A DNA stretch of 64,000 nt from Merdimonas faecis. GTDB lineage: Bacteria > Bacillota > Clostridia > Lachnospirales > Lachnospiraceae. Shown in pieces: positions 25,204 to 34,694 of the stretch (its first letter is position 1; the number at the start of each line of letters is the position of its first letter). The position numbers and the translations under genes were made by a program. The notes under the pieces are model-generated. The model was not told the DNA's origin. It searched no databases and saw only the letters and a program-made list of their open reading frames with translations. The stretch spans positions 1-64,000 of the forward strand of contig NZ_MIEH01000025.1 in the NCBI RefSeq assembly GCF_001754075.1, read 5' to 3'.

Positions 25204-25908
25204 ATGGAACACTTTTTATTTGATCTGGATGGAACACTGCTTCCGATGGACCAGGAAGTTTTCGTAAAATTTTATATGCCTATGCTGGCAGCAAGGTTTA
25301 AAGACCGGGGAGTGCCGCAGGAGAAGCTGATAGGAGCGGTATGGAACGGCGTGGGAAGCATGGTGATGAATGACGGAAGCCGTACAAATGAAGATGCTTT
25401 CTGGGATTGTTTTTCAAGGGAGCTTTCCATAGAGCGGGCAGATGTAGAGGACGAGGTCCTGGATTTTTATGGAAATGAGTTTAACAGAGCTATACAGTCG
25501 ACCCGTCCGGATCCGGCAGCTGACCGGATCATAAAGTATCTGAAAGGAAAAGGAAAGAAAATTTATCTTGCGACGAATCCTATTTTCCCCCGTTGTGCTA
25601 CCTTGAACCGTATTCGCTGGGCGGGACTTTCCGCAGAGGACTTTGAAGAAATTACGACCTATGAGACCTGCCGCTACAGCAAACCGAATGTGGGATATTA
25701 CCAGGAGATCCTGGACAGGCAGGGGTTAAAGGCAGAGGAGTGCCTGATGATAGGAAATGACAAAAGAGAAGACCTGGCAGCAGGAAAACTGGGAATACGG
25801 ACATACCTTGTGACGGAATGTCTGGAACATGCGGCAGAGCCGGGGAGTCCGGATTACGAAGGAAAAAATCTGGAGCAGCTATATGAGGATCTGAAGGAAC
25901 TTGTATAA
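25204..25908 (+). CDS. HAD-family hydrolase
   Basis: Predicted phosphatase of 234 residues with a HAD fold. Motif I is FDLDGTLLPMD (nucleophile Asp at 8, acid-base Asp at 10), motif II a Thr in YLATNP near 121, motif III Lys in RYSKPN, and motif IV GNDKREDLAA with the metal-binding Asp near 185. A helical cap lies between motif I and II. This matches the phosphoglycolate phosphatase-like group but the substrate cannot be told. AAAGGAG precedes the ATG. The PHP-helicase gene starts 51 bp after its stop, so the two may be co-transcribed. Confidence 0.83.
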   Translation: MEHFLFDLDGTLLPMDQEVFVKFYMPMLAARFKDRGVPQEKLIGAVWNGVGSMVMNDGSRTNEDAFWDCFSRELSIERADVEDEVLDFYGNEFNRAIQSTRPDPAADRIIKYLKGKGKKIYLATNPIFPRCATLNRIRWAGLSAEDFEEITTYETCRYSKPNVGYYQEILDRQGLKAEECLMIGNDKREDLAAGKLGIRTYLVTECLEHAAEPGSPDYEGKNLEQLYEDLKELV

Positions 25909-25959
25909 CGAGTTCCTTTTTTGAAAGGAAGAATAAGGAAAAATACAGAGGTGACAAGG

Positions 25960-28900
25960 ATGTACATCGGAGATTTACATATCCATTCCAGATATTCCCG
26001 GGCTACCAGTAAGGAATGTACGCCTGAGCATCTGGAGCTGTGGGCGCGGAGAAAAGGAATCCACATTGTGGGGACAGGAGACTTTACTCATCCAAAGTGG
26101 CGGGAAGAGCTGACGGAGAAGCTTACGCCGGCAGAAGACGGTCTGTACCGGCTGAAAGAAGAGTATCAGATCCAGGATGCGTCGGTGGCGGGAGGAGATG
26201 AGACCCGGTTTGTTGTGACAGGGGAGATCAGTTCAATCTATAAAAAGAACGGAAAGGTGCGTAAGGTACACAGCCTGATCCTTCTGCCGTCGCTGGAGGA
26301 TGCGCAGAAAATTTCTGTCAAACTGGAGCAGATTGGAAATATCCATTCAGACGGAAGGCCGATATTGGGACTGGACTGCCGTGACCTGCTGGAAATATTG
26401 CTGGAACTTTGCCCCAGAGCGGTTTATGTGCCGGCGCATATCTGGACGCCGCATTTTTCTTTATTTGGGGCTTTTTCGGGATTTAATACTGTAGAGGAGT
26501 GCTATGAAGATCTGACACCTTATATCCACGCCGTGGAGACTGGGTTGTCTTCTGATCCGCCTATGAATTGGAGAGTATCGGCATTGGACCGGTTTCAGCT
26601 GATTTCTAATTCGGATGCACATTCTCCGGCCAAGCTGGGCCGGGAGGCCAATCTGTTCAGGATCGATCTTTCTTATGAAGGGCTTTCGGAAGCGATACAG
26701 ACGGGCAGAGGGCTTGAGGGAACGATTGAATTTTTCCCGGAGGAAGGGAAATATCATATGGACGGACATCGAAAGTGCGGCCTGTGTCTGAAACCGGCTG
26801 AGACAGAAAGCTATCAGGGAATCTGTCCTGTGTGCGGAAGAAAAATCACCATCGGGGTCTCTCACAGAGTGGAGGAACTCTCAGACCGGCCGGAAGGCTA
26901 TATCAGAGAAAATGCCAGGCTATTTGAGAGCCTGGTGCCGCTCCCGGAAGTTATCGGCGCGTCGGAGGGGCGGTCGGCCACAAGTGCCAAGGTGCAGCGG
27001 GAATATCAGCGGATGTTGAAAGAGCTTGGGCCGGAGTTTGAAATTCTCAGGAGGATTCCGACAGAGGAGATCCGGAGAGTCTCCGGAAGCCGCGTCGCAG
27101 AAGGGATTGAAAGACTCAGGAAAGGACAGGTGGAGAGGATTCCCGGATTTGACGGCGAATATGGAGTGATCCGGCTTTTCACCAGCGATGAGCTGGAAAA
27201 TACAGAAGGTCAGATGGATTTCTTTGACATTCTGGGAACTGTCCCGGAGGTAAAAAATACGGACATTCTGGAAAAGGAGGCGCCGCCTGCAGAGGAAGCG
27301 GAAGAGATGAGGCCGGAGATCAGGGAAAAGAAGCTGCCGGGAAGCGAAGAAGAGAAGCCGCAGTCTCACAGGCCGGAGCCTGGCCTGTATGGATTGAATC
27401 AAGAGCAGGAATCAGCAGTCAGGAGTCTGGAGACAAAGATTGCGGTGATCGCCGGACCGGGAACCGGAAAAACCAAAACACTGGTGTCCAGACTGCAATA
27501 CCTGCTGGAATACAGAAGGGTAAGGCCTTCAGAGATTACGGCAGTCACTTTTACCAATCAGGCTGCAGGAGAGATGAAGGAAAGGGTTGGCCGTATGGCC
27601 GGGATGAAGCGTGCCGCAGAAGCGATGCAGATTGGAACCTTTCACGGAATATGTCTTGGCTTTCTTCAGAGTCAGGGAGAGGAATTTACATTAATAGGAG
27701 CGGCGCAGCAGCAAAAGCTTGCAGAAGAGGCAGTTAGTGAGAGTGGCGGGGATATGAAGGCGGGAGAATTTCTGCAGTGGATATCCCGGAGGAAATCCGG
27801 TGTGGATATGCGGACAGAAGAACCGGAGGCGGTTAAAAAGGCGGAGAAGTTTAAGACAGCATTCCTTCTTTATGAAGAGAAAAAGCAAGAGCTTGGGGCA
27901 TTGGATTTTGATGACCTTCTGCTGCGGACAGCGGAAAGAATCGAAAATGGGCAGGTACAGGAAGGCTGGGAGAAGCCGTTCCGGTATTTGCTGGTAGATG
28001 AATTTCAGGATATCAATCCGGTTCAGTACAGGCTGGTAAAGCTGTGGAGTGCCAGGGGAAGAGAGCTTTTTGTGATTGGAGATCCGGATCAGTCGATCTA
28101 TGGATTCCGTGGAGCGGACAGTGCATGTTTTGCACATCTCGGGGAAGAATATCCCGGACTTGAGAAGATACGTCTTCTGGAAAATTACCGTTCTTCACCG
28201 CAGATCCTGAAAGTGGCGCAGACACTGATCCGGCGTGATCTGAAAACAGGGCTCCGGGCGAATTGCCAGGAGAATGTACCGGTACGGCTGGTGCATGGAA
28301 GTTCATCTCTTGCGGAGGGGATTTTTATTGCAAAAGAGATTGGCAGAATGGCCGGCGGGATTGGAATGTTAGAGGCTCATCGGGCGGACTGGCAGCAGAG
28401 CAGGAGCAAGGTGAGAGGTTTTGGAGAGTTTGCTGTGCTCTGCCGGACACATCATCAGGCAGAGCTGGTGGAGAAATGCCTGAGGACGGAGAGTATTCCT
28501 CATATCGTTGCCGGGCGGGAAGATTATCTTGAAACAGATGTGGTAAGAAACAGCCTTTGCTTTTTCCATGCTATAGAGGACCGGAGCGATATGACTGCCC
28601 GGCAGCTGTGTGCAGAGTATTTCTGGAAGCTTCACTGGAATTCTCTGGCTCAGGAAATAGTAGAAAGGGAGATCGGGCAGCTGGAATCTGCATACCAGAA
28701 GAAAACACCGGAGGCGTTTTTGAAAATCTGGATGGAACAAAGAGGGCTTTCAGAGAATCCGGAGATGAAGAAGCTTTTGCAGGCGGCAGTGTTCTATTCT
28801 TCCATGCAGCAGTTTATGGCTGCGCTTACGCTGGGAGAAGAAAACGATGTAAGAAGATGCGGAGGGAAACAGTACACTTCCGATGCAGTTACGATTATGA

Positions 28901-29199
28901 CACTGCATGGATCGAAGGGATTGGAATTTCCGGTTGTATTTCTTTATGGTGCAGAGCAGGGATCAATTCCGCTGGAGAGCGAGAAGCATCCGGCAGATAG
29001 AGAAGAAGAGAGACGTCTGTTCTATGTTGGGATGACAAGGGCAAAGGAGGAATTGATCTTGACTTCTTCTGGAGAAATATCTGAGTTTCTTAAGAAATTT
29101 CCCGATGGCCTCATAGAAGAAGAAACCATCGGGAAAAAGAAAAGCGCAGAATCCTGGTATCAGATGAGTCTGTTTGATCTGCCTGCAGATGACGAGTAA
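25960..29199 (+). CDS. PHP-domain / zinc ribbon / UvrD-type helicase fusion
   Basis: A 1079-residue fusion. Residues 1-260 are a PHP metal-hydrolase domain of the TIGR00375 type: DLHIHS (His7, His9), GTGDFTH, and SDAHSP near 210. Residues 270-292 hold CGLC...CPVC, a likely zinc ribbon. After an acidic linker (about 425-470) comes a superfamily 1A helicase: motif I AGPGTGKTKTL near 496, Ia TFTNQAA, II VDEFQD near 680, III GDPDQSIYGFRG, V LHGSKGLEF, VI RLFYVGMTRAKEEL. All ATPase motifs look intact. The PHP part may be a nuclease or phosphoesterase that works with DNA unwinding in repair; this is inference. The frame opens at 25921; the ATG at 25960 (MYIGDLHIHS) matches the natural PHP start and has GAGGTG upstream. 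Confidence 0.88.
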   Translation: MYIGDLHIHSRYSRATSKECTPEHLELWARRKGIHIVGTGDFTHPKWREELTEKLTPAEDGLYRLKEEYQIQDASVAGGDETRFVVTGEISSIYKKNGKVRKVHSLILLPSLEDAQKISVKLEQIGNIHSDGRPILGLDCRDLLEILLELCPRAVYVPAHIWTPHFSLFGAFSGFNTVEECYEDLTPYIHAVETGLSSDPPMNWRVSALDRFQLISNSDAHSPAKLGREANLFRIDLSYEGLSEAIQTGRGLEGTIEFFPEEGKYHMDGHRKCGLCLKPAETESYQGICPVCGRKITIGVSHRVEELSDRPEGYIRENARLFESLVPLPEVIGASEGRSATSAKVQREYQRMLKELGPEFEILRRIPTEEIRRVSGSRVAEGIERLRKGQVERIPGFDGEYGVIRLFTSDELENTEGQMDFFDILGTVPEVKNTDILEKEAPPAEEAEEMRPEIREKKLPGSEEEKPQSHRPEPGLYGLNQEQESAVRSLETKIAVIAGPGTGKTKTLVSRLQYLLEYRRVRPSEITAVTFTNQAAGEMKERVGRMAGMKRAAEAMQIGTFHGICLGFLQSQGEEFTLIGAAQQQKLAEEAVSESGGDMKAGEFLQWISRRKSGVDMRTEEPEAVKKAEKFKTAFLLYEEKKQELGALDFDDLLLRTAERIENGQVQEGWEKPFRYLLVDEFQDINPVQYRLVKLWSARGRELFVIGDPDQSIYGFRGADSACFAHLGEEYPGLEKIRLLENYRSSPQILKVAQTLIRRDLKTGLRANCQENVPVRLVHGSSSLAEGIFIAKEIGRMAGGIGMLEAHRADWQQSRSKVRGFGEFAVLCRTHHQAELVEKCLRTESIPHIVAGREDYLETDVVRNSLCFFHAIEDRSDMTARQLCAEYFWKLHWNSLAQEIVEREIGQLESAYQKKTPEAFLKIWMEQRGLSENPEMKKLLQAAVFYSSMQQFMAALTLGEENDVRRCGGKQYTSDAVTIMTLHGSKGLEFPVVFLYGAEQGSIPLESEKHPADREEERRLFYVGMTRAKEELILTSSGEISEFLKKFPDGLIEEETIGKKKSAESWYQMSLFDLPADDE

Positions 29200-29208
29200 G
29201 AATCTGTT

Positions 29209-31017
29209 TTATACAGAAAGCAGGATTCCGGAAAAAGGAGGGAGGGAAAAGTAAAAGGAGCCTTCCTCCTGACGCCAGGGAAGAGTATCTTCTTTTGTCT
29301 TTCCGCCAAAAGGTTCCCAATCCGTGTGGAGCAAAAGCCTGGGTTCAGGATGTTCTGACGGGGAAAGGGCATCGGCTGGAATCCGGAAATCCTCCTGGAG
29401 GCTGTCGCTTAGATTCAGGATACCGATCAGACAGTCTTCGCCGCAGAGGCGACGGATTGCATAAATGCATCGCTCCTCCTGATGGCAGTCCAGCCAGGTA
29501 AATCCTTCTGGGCGGTAATCCCAGGCATAGAAAGCCGGGCAGGTCAGATACAGATGGTTCAGTCTGGCCATATAATGATAAAAGGCATCATGGATGGGAT
29601 ATTTTCTCAGAAGCCAGTCCTGAGCACGTTTTTCATCCCATTCCCGCAGCTGTCCGAATTCATTTCCCATAAAATTCAGTTTTTTTCCGGGATGGAGCAT
29701 CATGTACAGGTATAAAACCCGCCCCTGCGGGAATTTTTTGTCATATTCTCCATACATTTTCTGGAGAATCGTTGCTTTTCCATGTACAACTTCATCGTGT
29801 GAAAAAGGAAGAAGATACCGTTCATTGGAAAAATACATCATGGAAAAGGTCAGTTTATGGTAGTTGGCGGTCCGGTATTCGGGACCGGTCCGAAAGAAGT
29901 CCAGTGTGTCGTGCATCCAGCCCATATCCCATTTATAATCAAAACCAAGACCGCCCTGACCGGCAGGTTTCGTGACCCCGGGATAATTGGTAGAATCTTC
30001 GGCAATGAGGATGCAGCCGGGATTCCTGCGTTTGATCCCGGAATTCATAGTTTTCATAAAGTCTACGGCATTGCCGTTGACACCACGGCGTTCATCGCCC
30101 TGCCAGTACAGGATCCGGCTGATGGCATCCATGCGCAGACCGTCGAAATGGTAAGTCTTCAGCCAGTAGTTGGCGCAGGACTGGAGAAAACTGCGGACCT
30201 CTCCCCGGGAATGCATGAAATTATAACTGCCCCACTCGCTGACACCAACATCCGAGTGCGGATATTCAAAAAGGGCAGTGCCGTCGTACTGCACCAGTGC
30301 GTAGTCATCAACGGCAAAATGAACGGGGACAAAATCCAAAAGGACACCAATCCCTGCCTGGTGGAAAAGATCCACCATATTCTGGAGATTGGCAGACGTT
30401 CCATATCTGCTGGTAGGGGCATAGAAACCGGTGGGCTGATATCCCCAGCTTTCGTCGCAGGGATGTTCAGTGATTGGCAGAATTTCTATATAGTTATATC
30501 CGGCTTCCTTCAGATAGGGAATCAGGAGTGCCGGAAGTTCATCATACCGGTACCATTCCGTGCCGGCATTGTCTTTTCCTGTTTCACTGATTTTCTTTTT
30601 CCATGAGCCCAGATGAAGCTCGTAAATATTCAGAGGCTCTTCTGTACGGTCTGTACGCTGCTGCATCCAGGAATGGTCAGAAAACTGATAGGCATCAAGA
30701 TCACGGACGACAGACTTGTGGGCTGGTCTTAATTCCATGCCAAAGCCGAAGGGGTCGCAATGATCCCTTACCTGTCCGTCGCTTTGATAAATCCGGTATT
30801 CATAGAGTGCGCCGGCAGCAGTTCCCGGCAGAAAGATTTCGTAAAAATTGCCGTCATGTACTTTGTGCATAGGGTATTCTTTTCCCTGCAGGAGAAGGCA
30901 TACGCCGGCGGCTGACGGTGCAAATGTACGGAATACGGTGCCGCCTTCTGTTATGTGTGCGCCCAGCCATTGATCTGCCTCAAATTCATGTCCGGTATAA
31001 AAATTGTAAAAATCCAT
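29209..31017 (-). CDS. glgB: 1,4-alpha-glucan branching enzyme
   Basis: Makes alpha-1,6 branches in glycogen (GH13). The 602-residue protein has an N-terminal CBM48 module (residues 1-110), then the barrel with the expected catalytic residues: nucleophile Asp in DGLRMDAIS, acid Glu in LIAEDST, and the transition-state pair in FSHDEVVHGK. A C-terminal beta domain ends the protein. It is shorter than E. coli GlgB (728) because of a shorter N-terminus. The GTG at 31029 is part of the GTGAGGTG ribosome site; the ATG at 31017 is the start. No other glycogen genes are near, so it is an orphan here. Its stop is 9 bp from that of the convergent helicase gene, with no obvious terminator between. Confidence 0.93.
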   Translation of the reverse strand: MDFYNFYTGHEFEADQWLGAHITEGGTVFRTFAPSAAGVCLLLQGKEYPMHKVHDGNFYEIFLPGTAAGALYEYRIYQSDGQVRDHCDPFGFGMELRPAHKSVVRDLDAYQFSDHSWMQQRTDRTEEPLNIYELHLGSWKKKISETGKDNAGTEWYRYDELPALLIPYLKEAGYNYIEILPITEHPCDESWGYQPTGFYAPTSRYGTSANLQNMVDLFHQAGIGVLLDFVPVHFAVDDYALVQYDGTALFEYPHSDVGVSEWGSYNFMHSRGEVRSFLQSCANYWLKTYHFDGLRMDAISRILYWQGDERRGVNGNAVDFMKTMNSGIKRRNPGCILIAEDSTNYPGVTKPAGQGGLGFDYKWDMGWMHDTLDFFRTGPEYRTANYHKLTFSMMYFSNERYLLPFSHDEVVHGKATILQKMYGEYDKKFPQGRVLYLYMMLHPGKKLNFMGNEFGQLREWDEKRAQDWLLRKYPIHDAFYHYMARLNHLYLTCPAFYAWDYRPEGFTWLDCHQEERCIYAIRRLCGEDCLIGILNLSDSLQEDFRIPADALSPSEHPEPRLLLHTDWEPFGGKTKEDTLPWRQEEGSFYFSLPPFSGILLSV

Positions 31018-31031
31018 AATACACCTCACAT

Positions 31032-31094
31032 TAATTGACAGAAGTCAATTATTTTACTAACATATATTATATAAAACGTACAGGAGAGAAACAA
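31032..31094 (-). promoter_or_regulatory. glgB promoter with a leader palindrome
   Basis: Minus strand: TTGTTT (31089-31094), 17-bp spacer, TATAAT (31066-31071). Between this and the start lies a perfect 8-bp inverted repeat TAATTGAC-4-GTCAATTA (31032-31051), placed just after the expected transcription start. It is a good candidate operator, possibly for the divergent TetR protein; that link is inference. Confidence 0.5.
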
Positions 31095-31152
31095 TTTACG
31101 ATATTTGAACAGAGTAAAATAAAAGACAATTTTACAGAAAGGACTATTATCT

Positions 31153-31740
31153 GTGGATTTAAGACAAAGAAAAACACGCAAGGCAATCAAAGAGGCTTTT
31201 TTAAAGCTGCATGAAAAGAAACCGGTAGAGAAAATTACGGTGAAAGAGCTGGCTGGAATAGCCCAGATAAGCAAGGCCACTTTTTATCTGCATTATAGGG
31301 ATATTTATGATCTGGCAGAGCAGCTGCAAAAGGAAGTGATTGAGGAGATCTATCAGAGTATTGAGCATCCGGAGTGGGTCATTACGGATCCGGCCGGATT
31401 TACAGAGGAACTGTTCCAGGCCTTCCGGGCACACAGCGGGCTTAGCAGGATTCTGTTTTCGGGAGCTCGTGACGCCATGATCCCGGAATATATCGAGCAG
31501 GAATTAAAAAAGCACATTTTCAGGAAATATCCCAAGCTGGAGCAGGATATTCATTTCCATACGCTTCTGACTTTTGAAATATACGGGGGTTTTTATACCT
31601 ACCGTATTCAGGGAGAGCGCTTTGGAGAAAAAGAAATACGAAAAGAAATCATGGAGATTTCAAATGTTCTCTCAGGAGCGGAGGGACTGCATCACTTTTC
31701 TGTTCAGGATAACAGCCACGGCTGCGGAGCAGAGATCTGA
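31153..31740 (+). CDS. TetR/AcrR-family regulator
   Basis: Repressor-type regulator of 195 residues. The N-terminal helix-turn-helix (LRQRKTRKAIKEAFLKLHEKKP, then TVKELAGIAQISKATFYLHYRDIYDL) is typical TetR; the C-terminal ligand-binding part is not recognised but resembles TetR proteins found with small transporter genes in Lachnospiraceae. The start is GTG with AAAGGA about 10 nt upstream. Its last 69 bp overlap the end of the convergent MATE gene, so sense and antisense transcripts share this segment. Targets could be the MATE gene or glgB. Confidence 0.82.
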   Translation: MDLRQRKTRKAIKEAFLKLHEKKPVEKITVKELAGIAQISKATFYLHYRDIYDLAEQLQKEVIEEIYQSIEHPEWVITDPAGFTEELFQAFRAHSGLSRILFSGARDAMIPEYIEQELKKHIFRKYPKLEQDIHFHTLLTFEIYGGFYTYRIQGERFGEKEIRKEIMEISNVLSGAEGLHHFSVQDNSHGCGAEI

Positions 31741-33024
31741 AGCAGCCTGGGCTGATTGAATACCTGTAAGCCCCAGAAACTGGGGGAGTATCAGAAGAGC
31801 AGGAATAAAGAAGATGCCCTGCCGTGATGCCGCAAGGATTGTGGCGGGAAGAGTTTTTCCCATGGTCTGCATCATCATGTTGTTCATGGTGATCCATCCA
31901 TTCAGGACAAAGGTCAGGCACTGGAACCGAAGAGCGACAGTTCCGATGCGGATTACATCAGGGTCATTCCGGAAGATACCGATCAGATGACCGGACAGCA
32001 GCATGCCTGCGACAGACAGGAGAAAAAGGGCTGCTGTGGATATTTTAACGCAGAACCAGAATGCTTCCCTGACGCGGTTATATTTCCGGGCGCCATAGTT
32101 AAACCCGCACACAGGCTGAAATCCCTGTCCAAAGCCGATCAAAGCTGAATTTGCAAACATCATGATACGTCCGACTACAGACATGGCGGCAATGGCGGCA
32201 TCTCCGAAAGGATTTGCAGCAATATTTAAGGTCATAGTAGCAATGCTTCCCAGTCCCTGGCGAAAAAGGGAGGGAAGTCCGCCGCCAATGATTTCCTGGA
32301 GGCGCTCTTTAGAAAGCCTCACGTTTTTTGGATGGATCGGGATACATCTGGAAATGCGGATCCCGGCCAGAAGCAGACAAAAGCTTACAAACTGGCTGAT
32401 TATGGTGGCAATAGCTGCACCGGAAATACCCATATCAAAAATAAAGATAAAAAGGGGATCCAGGCCAATATTAAGAACGGCACCGGTAGTGATGCCAACC
32501 ATAGCATAAAATGCATTGCCCTGGAAACGGATCTGATTGTTTAAAACGAGCTGGGCTGTCATATAAGGGGCTCCCAGCAGGATAATCCGCAGATATGCTT
32601 TGGTGTAGGGAAGGATCGTAGGGGTAGAACCAAGAAGGCGGGCAAGCGGATCCAAAAAAGTAAGGCCCAGGATCATGAGAAGAAGACCAAACACAAATGC
32701 AAGGAAGAAGCCGGTAGCGGCCAGCTCTCTGGCAGCCTGCGTATGTTTTGATCCAAGCTTGCGGGAGATGGAGTTGCCAGAACCGTGGCCGCAGAAGAAG
32801 CCCAGCGCCTGAATGACTGCCATAACGGGGAATACTACGCCTACGGCAGCAGTTGCGCTGGTGCTGATCCTGCCTACAAAAAAGGTGTCAGCCATGTTAT
32901 AAAAGGATGAAACCAGCATGCTGATAATCGTGGGGACAGCCAGCCGCCCGATAAGACCGGGGATTGGGGCTTCCGTCATCATGATATATTTTTGGTCCGG
33001 AGAATAATGTTCTGACAATCTCAT
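31672..33024 (-). CDS. MATE family efflux transporter (second copy)
   Basis: Membrane exporter of 450 residues with 12 predicted helices. It has the family block VPTIISMLVSSFYNMADTFFVGRI near the N-terminus and GPGFQP-like FGQGFQPVCGFNYGARKYNRVREAF in the second half, as in the DinF/NorM-like group of Firmicutes. It differs clearly from the MATE protein at 16351, so it is not a recent duplicate. The gene tail overlaps the convergent TetR gene by 69 bp. The start ATG has GGAAG 4 nt upstream. The ligand is unknown. Confidence 0.88.
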   Translation of the reverse strand: MRLSEHYSPDQKYIMMTEAPIPGLIGRLAVPTIISMLVSSFYNMADTFFVGRISTSATAAVGVVFPVMAVIQALGFFCGHGSGNSISRKLGSKHTQAARELAATGFFLAFVFGLLLMILGLTFLDPLARLLGSTPTILPYTKAYLRIILLGAPYMTAQLVLNNQIRFQGNAFYAMVGITTGAVLNIGLDPLFIFIFDMGISGAAIATIISQFVSFCLLLAGIRISRCIPIHPKNVRLSKERLQEIIGGGLPSLFRQGLGSIATMTLNIAANPFGDAAIAAMSVVGRIMMFANSALIGFGQGFQPVCGFNYGARKYNRVREAFWFCVKISTAALFLLSVAGMLLSGHLIGIFRNDPDVIRIGTVALRFQCLTFVLNGWITMNNMMMQTMGKTLPATILAASRQGIFFIPALLILPQFLGLTGIQSAQAASDLCSAAVAVILNRKVMQSLRS

Positions 33025-33071
33025 CGCTTCCTATCTGCTCTTATTATAGCACAAAAGGATTGTCTGTGTGC

Positions 33072-34502
33072 TTAGAAATCCGTATAGGTATTCCCGTTCA
33101 GCAGATGTTTGCCCTTTGCCGCCGCAAGCTCAGAAACAGTAACCAGCTGATAGCCTTCGGATTGCAGTTTGGGAATCAGCTTAAGGGCGGCATCGACCGT
33201 TTCTGTGTGAATATCATGCATCAGGATAATATCTCCGTCTTTTACTTTATTCATTACGGCATCAATGGTACTTTGAGCATTGCGCGTCTTCCAGTCCAGG
33301 GTGTCGATATTCCACAGGATCATAGGCAATCCGGCATTGGCGGCTACAGTGCTGTTTATCGCTCCATAAGGAGGCCGCATCAGGGTGGCCCCGGAGCCTG
33401 TGATATTGCGGATGCCATCGTTGGTTCTGGACATTTGCGACTGGATACCGGCAGGATCCAGTTTGGAAAGATCTGCATGGTCGTAAGAATGATTGCCAAG
33501 CTCACAGCCGATTGATTTCATCTTTTTAATAACATCAGGATAAGAAGGAACTTTCTGCCCCAGCATGAAAAAGGTAGCGTGGGCGTTATATTTTTCCAGC
33601 TGAGCCAGAAGTTCAGAAGTACGGGGACCGGGACCGTCATCAAAAGTAAGGGCGACCATAGGCTTGGAAGGATCTGCCTGGATCCCTTTTTTGGAAATCA
33701 GCTTTCCGTTTTCATCAAAGGTACAAAGAGTAAGGCCCAGATAAACTTCGCCGGTAGCCATTTTCCCATTTGCATCAAAATAATAGGTACTGCCGTCAAG
33801 GGTCTGCCATCCGGTCAGCGCGGCTCCGTTCTCACCGAGATAATACCGTGAACCGTCCTGCTCAGCCCAGGTGCTGCGTTCCATGGCGCCTTCATCTGTA
33901 AAGTGGTAGGTACTGTTCTGGATGGTCTGCCATCCGGTGACCATATTGCCGTCATTATCAAAATAGTAGGTCTGATTTTTGGAGACTACAAAGTCATTTG
34001 TTATATAGCTGCCGTCATATCTGCGGAAGCGGTTTCCCTCCCATTCGCCGACAGGGTTTTTTACGGTAAAAGTTCCGTCCTCTGTGGTAAGCTTCAGATG
34101 TTTGGACCAATTGCCGCCTGCCAGCTTTTTCTTTAAGGTATCAGATAAAGTCACAGTAATGGGATATTCCCCTTCAGCATTTGGATCGGCACTGCAGGAA
34201 ACGGTGTAATCCTTCCCGGCTTTTAATTCCTTCAGAAGATCACCGGATGTATAGAATCCTTTAAGATTCAGGATCACATGTTCACTTCCCTTTAATGCCA
34301 CATCTGCTTCAAAAGAATCAGGAAGCGCTTCGCCCTGGATAATCTCGGCGTCTTTTGCATGAATTTCTATGGTCGCGCGCCGTGTCAACGCATAGACCAG
34401 CCCCAGCAGACTGACAAGCAGCAGACAAAACAGTGCGGTCAGTGTACAGAGCAGGATCAGTCGCTTCTTCTTTCGTTTCTTTTGCTGATAAATTGTTTTC
34501 AT
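33072..34502 (-). CDS. Polysaccharide deacetylase with cell-wall-binding repeats
   Basis: Secreted or membrane-anchored enzyme of 476 residues. One membrane segment (about 13-35) anchors it; residues 40-165 are an Ig-like/unknown region; 165-270 carry four to five aromatic GWQ...YYF repeats of the choline/cell-wall-binding (CW_binding) type; the C-terminal 190 residues are a NodB domain with TFDDGPG, GNHSYDHADL (metal His pair), RPPYGAIN, and the closing ILMHDIH. It should remove acetyl groups from peptidoglycan or another wall polymer on the cell surface. The frame is open to 34598, but AGGGG 6 nt before the ATG at 34502 and the Lys-rich membrane start that follows fix the start. Confidence 0.9.
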   Translation of the reverse strand: MKTIYQQKKRKKKRLILLCTLTALFCLLLVSLLGLVYALTRRATIEIHAKDAEIIQGEALPDSFEADVALKGSEHVILNLKGFYTSGDLLKELKAGKDYTVSCSADPNAEGEYPITVTLSDTLKKKLAGGNWSKHLKLTTEDGTFTVKNPVGEWEGNRFRRYDGSYITNDFVVSKNQTYYFDNDGNMVTGWQTIQNSTYHFTDEGAMERSTWAEQDGSRYYLGENGAALTGWQTLDGSTYYFDANGKMATGEVYLGLTLCTFDENGKLISKKGIQADPSKPMVALTFDDGPGPRTSELLAQLEKYNAHATFFMLGQKVPSYPDVIKKMKSIGCELGNHSYDHADLSKLDPAGIQSQMSRTNDGIRNITGSGATLMRPPYGAINSTVAANAGLPMILWNIDTLDWKTRNAQSTIDAVMNKVKDGDIILMHDIHTETVDAALKLIPKLQSEGYQLVTVSELAAAKGKHLLNGNTYTDF

Positions 34503-34558
34503 TTGTAACCCCTTCAATAACATATTAAAGCCATATCGTTTATTGTCTATGTGGGTGC

Positions 34559-34587
34559 AGTATAACGTTTTTCGACAAAATTCGCAA
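34559..34587 (-). promoter_or_regulatory. Promoter of the polysaccharide deacetylase gene
   Basis: Minus strand: TTGCGA (34582-34587), 17-bp spacer, TATACT (34559-34564), 57 bp before the ATG. Confidence 0.55.
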
Positions 34588-34666
34588 ATGAATACCATGC
34601 TTTTTAAGAATAATTAATAATTCTTTTAAAAGTATTAAGATATACTTCATATGATGACAAAAAAGA

Positions 34667-34691
34667 AAAAGTGGAGAAATCCTCCACTTTT
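34667..34691 (-). terminator. Terminator of the DtxR/MntR-like gene
   Basis: Perfect 10-bp stem AAAAGTGGAG (34667-34676) / CTCCACTTTT (34682-34691), 5-nt loop, followed on the minus strand by T-rich sequence; 3 bp after the stop codon. Confidence 0.85.
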
Positions 34692-34694
34692 ACA

